A stretch of DNA of 64,000 nt from JAXMCI01 sp046349435 (GTDB taxonomy: Bacteria; Pseudomonadota; Alphaproteobacteria; Dongiales; Dongiaceae): assembly GCA_046349435.1 (NCBI GenBank), contig JAXMCI010000028.1, positions 25,384 to 89,383 on the forward strand, read 5' to 3'. The position numbers and the translations under genes are program-made. Of the stretch, positions 8,202-15,752 are shown piece by piece. The notes beneath the pieces were generated by a model. That model was given only the letters and a program-made list of their open reading frames with translations, had not been told where the DNA came from and searched no databases. Numbering within the stretch: the stretch's first letter is position 1; each line of letters starts with the position of its first letter.

Positions 8202-9462
8202 CGCCGGCCTCCGCGCTGCCGCGGCGCTGCGCGTCGTCGGGCAAGGTGAACAGCTCCTGCTGCAGGGCGATGCCGCGCAGCGGGTGGTAGCCGATCGAGG
8301 CCAGCTCGACGTTGCACGGCGCGGCGAAGGGCGCCGAGGCGAGCAGCCGGAGGCCGAGCCGCCCGGCCAGCCCCTCGAGCCGCGTCACCATGTTGACCGC
8401 CGGGCCGATCACCGTGAAGTCGAGCCGGGTTGGCGCGCCGATGTTGCCGTAGATCACCGTGCCGGCATGCAGCGCGATCTTGACCCCGAGGGTCTCCTTG
8501 CCGGCCGCCCGGCGCCGCTCGTTCAGCGCGTCGAAGTCGGCCAGCGCCTGGCGCGCCGCATCGAGCGCGGCGAGGCAGGCGCGGTCGCGGTCGAGGTCGT
8601 CGGCCATCGGGAAGATGGCCAGCATGGCGTCGCCGATGAACTTCAGCACCTCGCCGCCGCGCGACTGCACCGGCTCGGCCATGCAGCCGAAGAACTCGTC
8701 GAGCAGCTCGATCACGTCGTAGGGCGGCAGCCGCTCGGTCAGCGCGGTGAAGCCGGAGAGGTCGCAGTACCAGAGCGCGGCGGCGACCGTGGTGCCGTCG
8801 CCGCGCTTGATGCTGCCGCTCAGCACGCGCCGCCCGGCCTCCGGCCCGAGATAGGTGTCGAGCAGGGTCTCGGCGACGCGGTTGGTCGCCTGCACCTCCA
8901 GCACGACGGCGAGGACCGGCAGCAGCAGCCGCAGCCGGTCGAGCTCGGCGTCGCTGAAGCCGCCCGGCCGGTCGGTGGCGAAGGACATCACGTTGATCCG
9001 GCCGCGGCTGAAGCGCAGCGGCAGGCAGATATAGTCGGTGGCGCCGAGCTCCTGCAGGTCGGCGAGGATCGGGAACTCGACCTCGGTGCCGAGGGGGGGC
9101 ACGCGCCGGCGGATCTCCGGCGCGCCCTCGTAGATCAGCCGGAACGGGCTCTTGAGATAGAGCGGCGTCGCCAGGATGCCGCGCTCGCGCGGCACCTCGT
9201 TGACCTCGATGACGCCGCTCTTCCAGAGATAGCCGACCACCTCGAGCTGCGGATGCAGCGTGCGGATGCTGACCAGCGAGCGGGCCAGGGACATGCCGTC
9301 GGCGACCAGCCGGCGGCAGAACTCGCCGATCACGAAGCGGGTCGAGGGCAGGTCGGGCGCCTGGTCGACCAGCCAGCGGGCGATCGGGTCGGCCGGCGGC
9401 CGCGGCGCGGCGGGGGAGGCGGCCTCGGACCGCTCCGCAGTGATGATCGCCATCTCGGCCAT
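8194..9462 (-). CDS. Class III adenylate/guanylate cyclase, first of tandem pair
   Basis: A 422-residue soluble cyclase homologous to its downstream neighbour along the whole length (shared LHPQLEVVGYLW/LHPLVAGTRVLW, PGGFS and LLDTYLG). Catalytic D234 (WYCDLSGF) and D278 (KFIGDAMLAIFP) and the transition-state NMVTRLE are intact, so both copies should be active. ATG 9462 was chosen because AGGAGGAG precedes it by about 12 nt; an upstream in-frame ATG at 9513 gives only Arg-rich residues. The pair looks like a local gene duplication with divergence mainly in the N-terminal sensor half. Confidence 0.9.
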   Translation of the reverse strand: MAEMAIITAERSEAASPAAPRPPADPIARWLVDQAPDLPSTRFVIGEFCRRLVADGMSLARSLVSIRTLHPQLEVVGYLWKSGVIEVNEVPRERGILATPLYLKSPFRLIYEGAPEIRRRVPPLGTEVEFPILADLQELGATDYICLPLRFSRGRINVMSFATDRPGGFSDAELDRLRLLLPVLAVVLEVQATNRVAETLLDTYLGPEAGRRVLSGSIKRGDGTTVAAALWYCDLSGFTALTERLPPYDVIELLDEFFGCMAEPVQSRGGEVLKFIGDAMLAIFPMADDLDRDRACLAALDAARQALADFDALNERRRAAGKETLGVKIALHAGTVIYGNIGAPTRLDFTVIGPAVNMVTRLEGLAGRLGLRLLASAPFAAPCNVELASIGYHPLRGIALQQELFTLPDDAQRRGSAEAGDG

Positions 9463-9663
9463 TCGGGTCGGGCTCCTCCTGCGCTTCCTACGTGAACCCG
9501 CCCAGCCGGGCAAGCAGGTTGGGCCAGCACGGGGCCGGCACGGCGATCGCGGCGGCCGGCGGTTGAACCGGCGCTCGACTTAACCTATGTCTGGCGCGGC
9601 CGGGCGCAATGGCCCCGGGCGCGATAGCTGAGCCGTGCGACAGCTGGGCCGGAGGAGTTTCCC

Positions 9664-10212
9664 ATGTTCATCCAGACCGAGCAGACCCCCAATCCGGCGA
9701 CGCTGAAGTTCCTGCCCGGCGAGACGGTGATGGAGCGGGGCACCGCCGACTTCGCCTCGTCGGAGCAGGCCGGCCGCTCGCCGCTCGCCCGGCGGCTGTT
9801 CCAGCTCGACGGCGTCGCCGGCGTCTTCCTCGGCAGCGACTTCATCACCATCACCAAGCGCGACGACAAGGACTGGGCGCTGATCAAGCCGGCGCTGCTC
9901 GGCATCATCATGGAGCATTTCGCCGGCAACCGCCCGATCATCGAGGGGCCGGCCGACGATGCCGACGAGGGCGGCGAGGACAGCGAGGTGGTCGCCCAGA
10001 TCAAGGAGCTGCTCGACACCCGGGTGCGCCCGGCGGTGGCCCAGGACGGCGGCGACATCGTCTTCCGCGGCTTCGAGGGCGGCATCGTCTACCTGCACAT
10101 GCAGGGTGCCTGCTCGGGCTGCCCGAGCTCGACGGCGACCCTCAAGATGGGCATCGAGAACATGCTGCGGCACTACGTGCCGGAGGTCGTCGAGGTCCGC
10201 GCCGTCCAGTAG
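9664..10212 (+). CDS. NifU-family Fe-S scaffold/carrier protein
   Basis: A 182-residue protein with an Nfu N-terminal domain (residues 1-90, beginning MFIQTEQTPNPATLKFLPG) and a C-terminal NifU domain (about 110-182) with the cluster-binding C150xxC153 in GACSGCPSS. It assembles or carries 4Fe-4S clusters to client apoproteins in the cytosol. A strong GGAGGAG Shine-Dalgarno sequence lies 7 nt before the ATG. Domain order and length match the alphaproteobacterial Nfu family closely. It stands alone on the plus strand, divergent from the cyclase pair across about 200 bp in which no other gene is visible. Confidence 0.95.
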   Translation: MFIQTEQTPNPATLKFLPGETVMERGTADFASSEQAGRSPLARRLFQLDGVAGVFLGSDFITITKRDDKDWALIKPALLGIIMEHFAGNRPIIEGPADDADEGGEDSEVVAQIKELLDTRVRPAVAQDGGDIVFRGFEGGIVYLHMQGACSGCPSSTATLKMGIENMLRHYVPEVVEVRAVQ

Positions 10213-10247
10213 CGCCGCGGGCGTGCCGGGCTCCGTGCCCGGGCCGC

Positions 10248-10306
10248 CCGCCTTGACTCCCGCCCGCCTTGGACTCCCGGCCGCCTTGACTCCCGGCCGG
10301 CGCTGA
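10248..10306 (+). repeat. Short degenerate direct repeats (CCGCCTTGACTCCCG)
   Basis: Three imperfect copies of a 15-18 bp unit, CCGCCTTGACTCCCG with one copy reading CTTGGACTCCC, fill the gap between the NifU-like and Bax-like genes. No gene is visible here. Confidence 0.6.
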
Positions 10307-10375
10307 CTTTTCCTGGGCGGCGAGGAAACCGACCGCGACGGCAGGCCGCCCTTCGGCCGCGCCGCAGGGAGAGCC

Positions 10376-11374
10376 ATGGCTTCGTCCGCGCTCCAGCGCG
10401 CCGCGTCCGCGGCCTGGCGCCATCTGCGCCGGCCGCTGTCGCTCGCCCTGCTGCCGGCGCTGCTCGCCGCGGCGGTCGCGCTGCAGATCTGGCAGCTCGA
10501 CCGGGCGGCGGCGCTGGCCGCGCTCGAGGCCGCCGCCCCGGTCGATGCCGAGCCGTCGCCGGTCGAGCTCGCCACCGCCATCCTGCGGGTCGACAGCGCG
10601 CGGCGCCTGCCCAAGCTGGTCGACTTCGCCGATTTCGAGCTGGAGAAGGTGCTGTCCGGCAGCGCCGCCGTGCCGCCGCTCTTCTTCGCCAGCCTGCCCG
10701 CCGACTTCGACCGCGTCGGCGGCTTCGACCAGCTGCGGGTCGCCTTCCTCAAGGCGGAGCTGCCCCTGGTCCTGCTGGCCAACGAGGAGGTGATGGCCGA
10801 CCGGCGCCGCCTGCTGGCGCTGCGCGGCGAGGCCGCCGCCGGCTTCAACCTGCACGCCGCCGACCAGGCCTGGGTGTTCGCGCTGGCCCGGCGCTACAAG
10901 GTGCGGGCGAGCGACCTCGACGAGCTGGTCGCCCGGGTCGACATGGTGCCGCCCTCGATGGCGCTCGGCCAGTCGGCGATCGAGACGGGCTGGGGGACGT
11001 CGCGGCCGGCGCGCCGCGACAACGCGCTGTTCGGGCAGATGATCCAGGCCGGCCCGACCCCGGAGGACGGCTCGCCGCCGACGCTCGTGGTGCAGCCCTT
11101 CGGGGACCTCTTCAACTGCGTCCGCGCTTATGTCGAGAACCTCAACACCAACCCGGCCTTCGCGCCGTTCCGCCAGGCGCGCGCGCAGCAGCGCGCCCGC
11201 GGCGAGGCGCTCGACGGCTCCCGCCTGATGGCCGCGCTGCTGCGCTACTCCGAGCGCGGCACCGACTACATCGCCGACGTCCAGAAGCTGATCCGCGAGA
11301 ACCGGCTCGGCCGGCTGGACGGCGCCGTGCTCGACCGGGCGAGCCGGGCGCGGCTGGTGATACCGAGCACCTGA
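10376..11374 (+). CDS. Bax-like glucosaminidase-domain protein
   Basis: A 332-residue protein with an N-terminal membrane anchor (about residues 18-40, flanked by basic residues) and no cleavage site, so the rest is predicted periplasmic. The C-terminal region, from LARRYKVRASDLDELVARVDMVPPS, carries the glucosaminidase fold with the expected catalytic glutamate E203 in GQSAIETGWGTSR. The DNALFGQ and ERGTDYIADVQKLIREN motifs complete the Bax/FlgJ-type signature. Its likely job is hydrolysis of peptidoglycan glycan strands. It is probably co-transcribed with the nitroreductase starting 28 bp later. Confidence 0.88.
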   Translation: MASSALQRAASAAWRHLRRPLSLALLPALLAAAVALQIWQLDRAAALAALEAAAPVDAEPSPVELATAILRVDSARRLPKLVDFADFELEKVLSGSAAVPPLFFASLPADFDRVGGFDQLRVAFLKAELPLVLLANEEVMADRRRLLALRGEAAAGFNLHAADQAWVFALARRYKVRASDLDELVARVDMVPPSMALGQSAIETGWGTSRPARRDNALFGQMIQAGPTPEDGSPPTLVVQPFGDLFNCVRAYVENLNTNPAFAPFRQARAQQRARGEALDGSRLMAALLRYSERGTDYIADVQKLIRENRLGRLDGAVLDRASRARLVIPST

Positions 11375-11402
11375 GACCGACCGCCCGGCAGGAGAATCCC
11401 CG

Positions 11403-11990
11403 ATGAGCGCACGCGTCGCCGACGACGCCCTCGACCTGCTCTTCCGCAACGCCCGCACCCACAATTCCTGGACCGACGAGCCGGTCCCCGATGCGGTGCT
11501 GCGGCAGGCCTACGAGCTGGCGCGCATGGCGCCGACCAGCGCCAACAGCAGCCCGATGCGCATCGCCTTCGTGCGCTCGAAGGAAGCCAAGGAGCGGCTG
11601 CGGCCGGCGCTCTCCCAGGGCAACCTCGACAAGACGATGAAGGCGCCGGTCACCGCCATCGTCGCCTACGACCTGGAGTTCTACGAGCAGCTGCCGCGGT
11701 TGTTCTCGGCCGAGGCGCGGGGCTGGTTCGCCGGCAGCGCGGAGGCGATCCGCACCACCGCCTTCCGCAACGGCTCGCTGCAGGGCGCCTACTTCATCGT
11801 CGCCGCCCGGGCGATGGGGCGGGATTGCGGCCCGATGTCCGGCTTCGACAACGCCAAGGTCGATGCCGAGTTCTTCCCGGACGGCAAGTGGAAGTCGAAC
11901 TTCCTGATCAATCTCGGCTATGGCGACGGGCTGAAGCTGCGGCCGCGCAATCCCCGCCTCAGCTTCGAGGAGGCCTGCGTCGTCCTCTGA
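11403..11990 (+). CDS. RutE-like nitroreductase / malonic semialdehyde reductase
   Basis: A 195-residue FMN-dependent nitroreductase-fold enzyme. ARMAPTSANSSPMRIAFV binds the flavin phosphate, and SLQGAYFIVAARAMGRDCGPMSGFD is the family core. The length and the GPMSGFD motif match the RutE/YdfG-associated subgroup (probable malonic semialdehyde reductase), but no other rut genes are nearby, so a role in pyrimidine breakdown is not supported by context. An AGGAGAAT Shine-Dalgarno sequence lies just upstream of the ATG. Confidence 0.9.
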   Translation: MSARVADDALDLLFRNARTHNSWTDEPVPDAVLRQAYELARMAPTSANSSPMRIAFVRSKEAKERLRPALSQGNLDKTMKAPVTAIVAYDLEFYEQLPRLFSAEARGWFAGSAEAIRTTAFRNGSLQGAYFIVAARAMGRDCGPMSGFDNAKVDAEFFPDGKWKSNFLINLGYGDGLKLRPRNPRLSFEEACVVL

Positions 11991-12020
11991 GCGGGATCTC
12001 CCCGGCCGTGCCGCGCGCCG

Positions 12021-12502
12021 CTGGATGCCCGGCTCGAGGCAGGGCATGAGAGAGTGGCCGGCGCTTCGCCGTCTTCGGCCATTGCCGGGGTCGCGCCGGA
12101 GCATCACGGGGAACGGGGCCGCGTCTCGCTTTCCCCCGTCGCTCCCAGGCTCGCCCCGGCAATCCATGACAGCCGCAAGCTGGATGCCCGGGTCAAGCCC
12201 GGGCCTGACAAGGAGGGAATGGCTGGCGCCTCGCCGTCTCCGGTCATTGCCGGGGTCGCCCCGGTGCATGGCGGGGAGAGGGCGGTCCGTGTCTCGCCTT
12301 CCCCTGTCATCGCCGGGCTCGACCGGACAATCCATGGCAGCCGCAAGCTGGATGCCCGGGTCAAGCCCGGGCATGGCAAGCAGAGAGTGGCCGGTGCCTC
12401 GCCGTCTCGGGTCGTTGACGGGGTCGCGCCGGGGCGTGACGGGGACAGGGCGGTTCGCGTCTCGCTTTTTCCTGTCATTGCCGGGCTTGACCCGGCAATC
12501 CA
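12021..12502 (+). repeat. Tandem array of REP-doublet palindromes, three ~160-bp units
   Basis: Three imperfect direct repeats begin at 12021, 12180 and 12348. Each opens CTGGATGCCCGG, contains the palindromes TGCCCGGGTCAAGCCCGGGCA and a CATTGCCGGGGTCG or CCGGGCTTGACCCGG half, and ends near AATCCATG. Units diverge most in their loops. No protein family match is visible in any frame, although frames stay open on both strands because of the composition. This fills the 589-bp gap between the nitroreductase and the dipeptidase. Confidence 0.8.
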
Positions 12503-12579
12503 TCGGGGTCGCCAACGCGCGGCCTAGCCCGGCGAGAGAACGGTCGCCGGCGCGTCATCGCCGCGGCGATGAAGCCGGT

Positions 12580-13134
12580 CTAGCCCATCAGCCCGAGGGG
12601 CAGCGCGCTGTCGCTCCACAGCGGGTAGCGCCGGGCGTTGAAGAGCTGGTAGTGCCACCACTCGTTGCGATAGAAATCCCACCCCGCGGCGGTCATCAGG
12701 CCGAGCAGCAGCGCGCGGTTGCGCTGCGCCTCGGCCGGCACATCGAGGCTGCCGTGGTAGGAGAGCGGGGTGAAGGCGTCGAAGCCGGTGCCCATGTCGA
12801 GCGCGCGGCCCGCGGCGTCGATCAGGGTGACGTCGACCGCGACGCCGCGCGAATGCGGCGAGCCGCGCCGCGGATCGGCGAAGAACTCGGGATCGGGCCG
12901 CTGGCGCCACAGCGCCCATTGCGCCTCGGTCGGCCGGAAGGCGTCGAAGATCTTCAGGCGGTAGCCGAGCGGCCGGGCCAGCGCCACGGCGCGGGCCAGC
13001 GCCGCCGCGGCGTCCTCGTGCAGATAGGCCAGCGCGCGGGCGTAGACCGGCCGCCCGGCGACGTTGTCCGCCGTGGCATAGGCGAGCGCGATCTCCACGT
13101 CGAACGCGGACGCGGCGATCGGGACGAGGCTCAT
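12580..13134 (-). CDS. D-alanyl-D-alanine dipeptidase (VanX/DdpX family)
   Basis: A 184-residue zinc dipeptidase. H94 and D101 in SPHSRGVAVDVT and H161 in NEWWHYQ are the metal ligands, E158 is the catalytic base, and FDAFRP carries the usual transition-state Arg. It hydrolyses D-Ala-D-Ala, probably for cell-wall dipeptide recycling. No signal peptide is visible from the chosen start, so it should be cytosolic. ATG 13134 was preferred over one 12 codons upstream because GGAGA lies 5 nt before it. There is no VanH or VanA neighbour, so this is not a glycopeptide-resistance cassette. Confidence 0.9.
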   Translation of the reverse strand: MSLVPIAASAFDVEIALAYATADNVAGRPVYARALAYLHEDAAAALARAVALARPLGYRLKIFDAFRPTEAQWALWRQRPDPEFFADPRRGSPHSRGVAVDVTLIDAAGRALDMGTGFDAFTPLSYHGSLDVPAEAQRNRALLLGLMTAAGWDFYRNEWWHYQLFNARRYPLWSDSALPLGLMG

Positions 13135-13244
13135 GACGGTCTCCGCAGCGGGTCGGGGTTGCTCGGGCACCGGTCTAGCACGGCCGGCGCCGGTCGCGGC
13201 AGCGGTCGTGGCACCGGGCGTTGCGCCCTGGCGGCGGCCCGGCG

Positions 13245-13952
13245 ATGACGGCGCCCGGCCCGATCCTGGCGCTCGACTGCAGCGGCGCCGCCTGCTCGGC
13301 GGCGCTGTGGCGGGACGGCGCGGTCGCGGCCCGGCGCTGGCAGGCGCTGGAGCGCGGCCACGGCGCCGCCCTGCTGCCGATGGCCGAGGCGGTGCTGGCC
13401 GAGGCCGGGCTCGGCTTCGCCGGGCTGGCGCTGGTCGCGGCCACGGTCGGGCCGGGCGCCTTCACCGGCCTGCGCATCGGGCTGGCGGCGGCCCGCGGCA
13501 TCGCGCTCGCCGCCGGCCTGCCCTTCGCCGGGGTGACCAGCTTCGCCGCCATCGCCGAGGCGGCGGCGACCCTGGCCAGGCCGGGTGCTGCCGGCCTGTG
13601 GGTGGCGCTCGACAGCAAACGCGGCGACCTCTTCGTGCAGCGCTTCCGCGACGGCGCGCCGGCCGGCCCGCCGGCGATCCTGGCCCCGGCGGCGCTGGCG
13701 GCGGCGCTGCCGGCCGGGCCGGCCGCGATCGCCGGCGATGCCGCCGGCCTGCTGCGCCCCGTCCTGGCCGGCCGGCCGGGGCTCGCCCTGATCGAGCTGC
13801 CGGCGCCCGACGCCGCCGCCGTCGCGGTGCTCGCCGCGCGGCTGGCGGCGGCGGCGCCGGCCGCGCTGGTCCCGGGCGGCGTGCTCGGCCTGCCACCGAC
13901 GCCGCTCTATCTGCGCCCGGCCGAGGTCACCCGGCCCGCCGCCCCGCCGTGA
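13245..13952 (+). CDS. tsaB: tRNA threonylcarbamoyladenosine biosynthesis protein TsaB
   Basis: A 235-residue ASKHA-fold protein. ILALDCSGAACSAALW at the N terminus and GPGAFTGLRIGLAAARGIALA (about residues 68-88) are the TsaB signature. It is the dimer platform for TsaD and TsaE in the t6A37 tRNA-modification complex. It lacks the metal-binding His of the TsaD paralogue, as expected. The stop overlaps the GTG start of rimI (GTGA), the standard alphaproteobacterial tsaB-rimI arrangement. ATG 13245 starts at the conserved strand; an in-frame ATG eight codons upstream is less likely. Confidence 0.93.
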   Translation: MTAPGPILALDCSGAACSAALWRDGAVAARRWQALERGHGAALLPMAEAVLAEAGLGFAGLALVAATVGPGAFTGLRIGLAAARGIALAAGLPFAGVTSFAAIAEAAATLARPGAAGLWVALDSKRGDLFVQRFRDGAPAGPPAILAPAALAAALPAGPAAIAGDAAGLLRPVLAGRPGLALIELPAPDAAAVAVLAARLAAAAPAALVPGGVLGLPPTPLYLRPAEVTRPAAPP

Positions 13953-14419
13953 GCGGGATCCGGCCGGTCGGGCCGTTCGATCTCGAGCTGCTGGCCGCCC
14001 TGCATGCCGCCTGCTTCGACGACGCCTGGAGCGCCCGCTCGATCGGCGCGATGCTGGCGACGCCGGGCGCCTTCGGCCTGCTCGCCGGCGCCGGCGACGG
14101 CGCCGCCGACGAAGGGCCGGCCGGCTTCATCCTGCTGCGCGCCGCCGCCGACGAGGCGGAGATCCTGTCGCTCGCCGTGCTGCCGGCGGCGCGGCGGCGC
14201 GGCGTCGGCCGGCAGCTGCTGGCCGAGGCCATCGACCGGCTGGTCGAGGCCGGGGTCCGCCGGCTGGTGCTCGAGGTGGCCGAGAACAACGCGGCGGCGC
14301 GCGGCCTCTATGCCGGTGCCGGCTTCGCCGAGGTCGGGCGCCGCCCCGGCTACTATCGCCAGGGCCCGCGGCTGGTGGCGGCGCTGATCATGGCGCGCAA
14401 TCTCGATAGTGCCGGCTGA
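13949..14419 (+). CDS. rimI: Ribosomal protein S18-alanine N-acetyltransferase RimI
   Basis: A 156-residue GNAT enzyme starting at a GTG that overlaps the tsaB stop. The acetyl-CoA loop is RRRGVGRQLL after the strand ILSLAVLP. LEVAENNAAARGLYAGAGFAEVGRRPGYY is the RimI-type motif B, with the Glu and Tyr used for catalysis in RimI enzymes. It acetylates the N-terminal Ala of S18 and possibly other protein N termini. Coupling to tsaB fits the usual RimI-TsaB pairing. A stem-loop at 14642-14657 in the following gap may end this transcript. Confidence 0.92.
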   Translation: MSGIRPVGPFDLELLAALHAACFDDAWSARSIGAMLATPGAFGLLAGAGDGAADEGPAGFILLRAAADEAEILSLAVLPAARRRGVGRQLLAEAIDRLVEAGVRRLVLEVAENNAAARGLYAGAGFAEVGRRPGYYRQGPRLVAALIMARNLDSAG

Positions 14420-14641
14420 ACCGCAAGCATTGGGGGTCCCCGGCGCCCCTTGAATACTTGCGACCGGCCAGTCGCGGCGCGCCGAGCCGCGCGAATCGGC
14501 TGCTAGCTTGACAATAACCGCGCCCGGCATCCGCGACCGGCGGGTCGGCTTGACACTGCCGGCCGGGCCCTCCTCTGCCCGCGAAGTTTCCGCTGCGAAA
14601 GTGGCCAATCGACTGTCAATATTCGAATTCTCGGTTCCGGT

Positions 14642-14657
14642 CCGGCTTTTGAGCCGG
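14642..14657 (+). terminator. Stem-loop downstream of rimI
   Basis: Perfect 6-bp stem CCGGCT-TTTG-AGCCGG, 220 bp after the rimI stop and upstream of the mucR promoter. There is no immediate U-tract, so intrinsic termination is only possible. The rest of the 342-bp gap (14420-14761) holds no gene and turns AT-rich from about 14610, including ATTCGAAT at 14621-14628. Confidence 0.4.
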
Positions 14658-14696
14658 CTGCTCGCTGCTGTCTTTCAGTTTTTCTGTGAGACTTAG

Positions 14697-14724
14697 TTGC
14701 TTTCTGAGGAAGATTGTCTATATG
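14697..14724 (+). promoter_or_regulatory. Candidate mucR promoter in AT-rich leader
   Basis: TTGCTT (14697-14702), a 16-bp spacer and TATATG (14719-14724), in the most AT-rich 100 bp of the neighbourhood. MucR/Ros proteins bind AT-rich T-A-step DNA and repress their own genes, so this AT island is a natural autoregulatory site. No binding data can be read from sequence. Confidence 0.45.
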
Positions 14725-14761
14725 TGCGAGGTCCCGACTCGCAACTCAGCATGGCGTCGCA

Positions 14762-15181
14762 ATGGCCGATCAACCGAGCCCCAAGGAGATCCTCCCGCTG
14801 GTCGCCGACCTGCTGGCCGCCCACCTCTCGCACAACACGGTGGCCATGGCCGACCTGCCGCAGCTGATCCGCAACGTCTACGACGCGCTGGCGACGGTGG
14901 GGAACGGTCCGGCCCCGGCGACCGAGCGGCCGAGCCCGGCGGTGCCGGTGAAGAAGTCGGTCACCCCCGACTACATCGTGTGCCTCGAGGATGGCAAGAA
15001 GCTGAAGATGCTGAAGCGGCATCTGCGCACGGCCTACAACATGTCGCCCGAAGAGTACCGCCAGCGCTGGGAGCTGCCGCCGGACTACCCGATGGTGGCG
15101 CCGAACTATGCGCGCCAGCGCAGCCGGCTGGCCAAGGAGATCGGGCTCGGGACCCGGTCGGGGCGGCGGCGCAGCGGCTGA
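14762..15181 (+). CDS. mucR: MucR/Ros-family transcriptional regulator
   Basis: A 139-residue regulator. The N-terminal half (LVADLLAAHLSHNTV, LPQLIRNVYDAL) is the oligomerisation region. The C-terminal Ros-type zinc-finger fold runs from C74 (YIVCLEDGKKLKMLKRHLR) through NMSPEEYRQRWELPPDYPMVAPNYARQRS. Of the four usual ligands, C74, D77 and H87 are visible, but the second histidine position reads Ala-Tyr (HLRTAYNM), so zinc may be bound incompletely or not at all. Family members act as nucleoid-associated-like repressors of exopolysaccharide, motility and cell-cycle genes. The ATG was chosen from the conserved N terminus; no strong Shine-Dalgarno sequence is seen. Confidence 0.92.
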   Translation: MADQPSPKEILPLVADLLAAHLSHNTVAMADLPQLIRNVYDALATVGNGPAPATERPSPAVPVKKSVTPDYIVCLEDGKKLKMLKRHLRTAYNMSPEEYRQRWELPPDYPMVAPNYARQRSRLAKEIGLGTRSGRRRSG

Positions 15182-15281
15182 CCGCGCGGTGCCCGGCCGG
15201 CGATCCGCACCGGGTAGGCTGGCGCGGTCGCATGGTCTATAGTGGGCCTCCGATCGAACCGGAGGCTGCGGGCAGCGAACG

Positions 15282-15716
15282 ATGACATCACGTCTTGAGC
15301 GGCTGTGCATGGAACGGGGCCTGAAGATGACCGGGCAGCGCCGCGTCATCGCCCAGGTGCTGTCCGACGCCGCGGATCATCCCGATGTCGAGCAGCTGCA
15401 CCGCCGCGCGGCGCAGATCGACCCGCGCATCAGCATCGCCACCGTGTACCGGACGCTGCGCCTGTTCGAGGAGGCCAGCATCCTGGAGCGGCACGAGTTC
15501 CGCAGCGGACGGGCCCGCTACGAGGAGGCGCCCGAGGAGCATCACGACCACCTCATCGACGTCCAGTCGGGGCGCGTGCTCGAGTTCCAGGACCCCGAGA
15601 TCGAGGCGCTGCAGCGCCGGGTGGCCGAGAAGCTGGGCTACCGGCTGATCGACCATCGGCTCGAGCTCTATGCCGTGCCGCTGGCCGGCAAGGCCGAGCC
15701 GCCCGGCGAGAGCTGA
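15282..15716 (+). CDS. fur: Fur-family metal regulator (Fur/Mur type)
   Basis: A 144-residue protein with the Fur winged helix (ISIATVYRTLRLFEEASILERHEF) followed by the metal-sensing H87-H88-D-H90 cluster and downstream acidic ligands (LEFQDPEIEAL). It lacks the CxxC structural zinc motif of gammaproteobacterial Fur (LIDVQSG in its place), as is normal for alphaproteobacterial Fur/Mur, which often senses manganese. Iron versus manganese specificity cannot be decided here. It is separate from the Irr paralogue at 37.8 kb. It lies 100 bp after mucR and 36 bp before olsB. Confidence 0.92.
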   Translation: MTSRLERLCMERGLKMTGQRRVIAQVLSDAADHPDVEQLHRRAAQIDPRISIATVYRTLRLFEEASILERHEFRSGRARYEEAPEEHHDHLIDVQSGRVLEFQDPEIEALQRRVAEKLGYRLIDHRLELYAVPLAGKAEPPGES

Positions 15717-15752
15717 GCCGCCGCGCCGCCAACCAGCCGAGGGAGGGTGCCC

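Noticed and set aside
12021..12502. CRISPR array
   Set aside because: The repeats are long and contiguous with no unique spacers, and no cas genes are nearby. They are palindromic intergenic units.
12580..13134. Vancomycin-resistance gene vanX
   Set aside because: The enzyme family is right, but no vanH or vanA ligase is present, and Gram-negative DdpX enzymes recycle D-Ala-D-Ala.
14508..14555. Two TTGACA hexamers in the rimI-mucR gap as promoters
   Set aside because: Neither has an acceptable -10 at 15-19 bp; both spacings land in GC-rich sequence. The site at 14697 is better.
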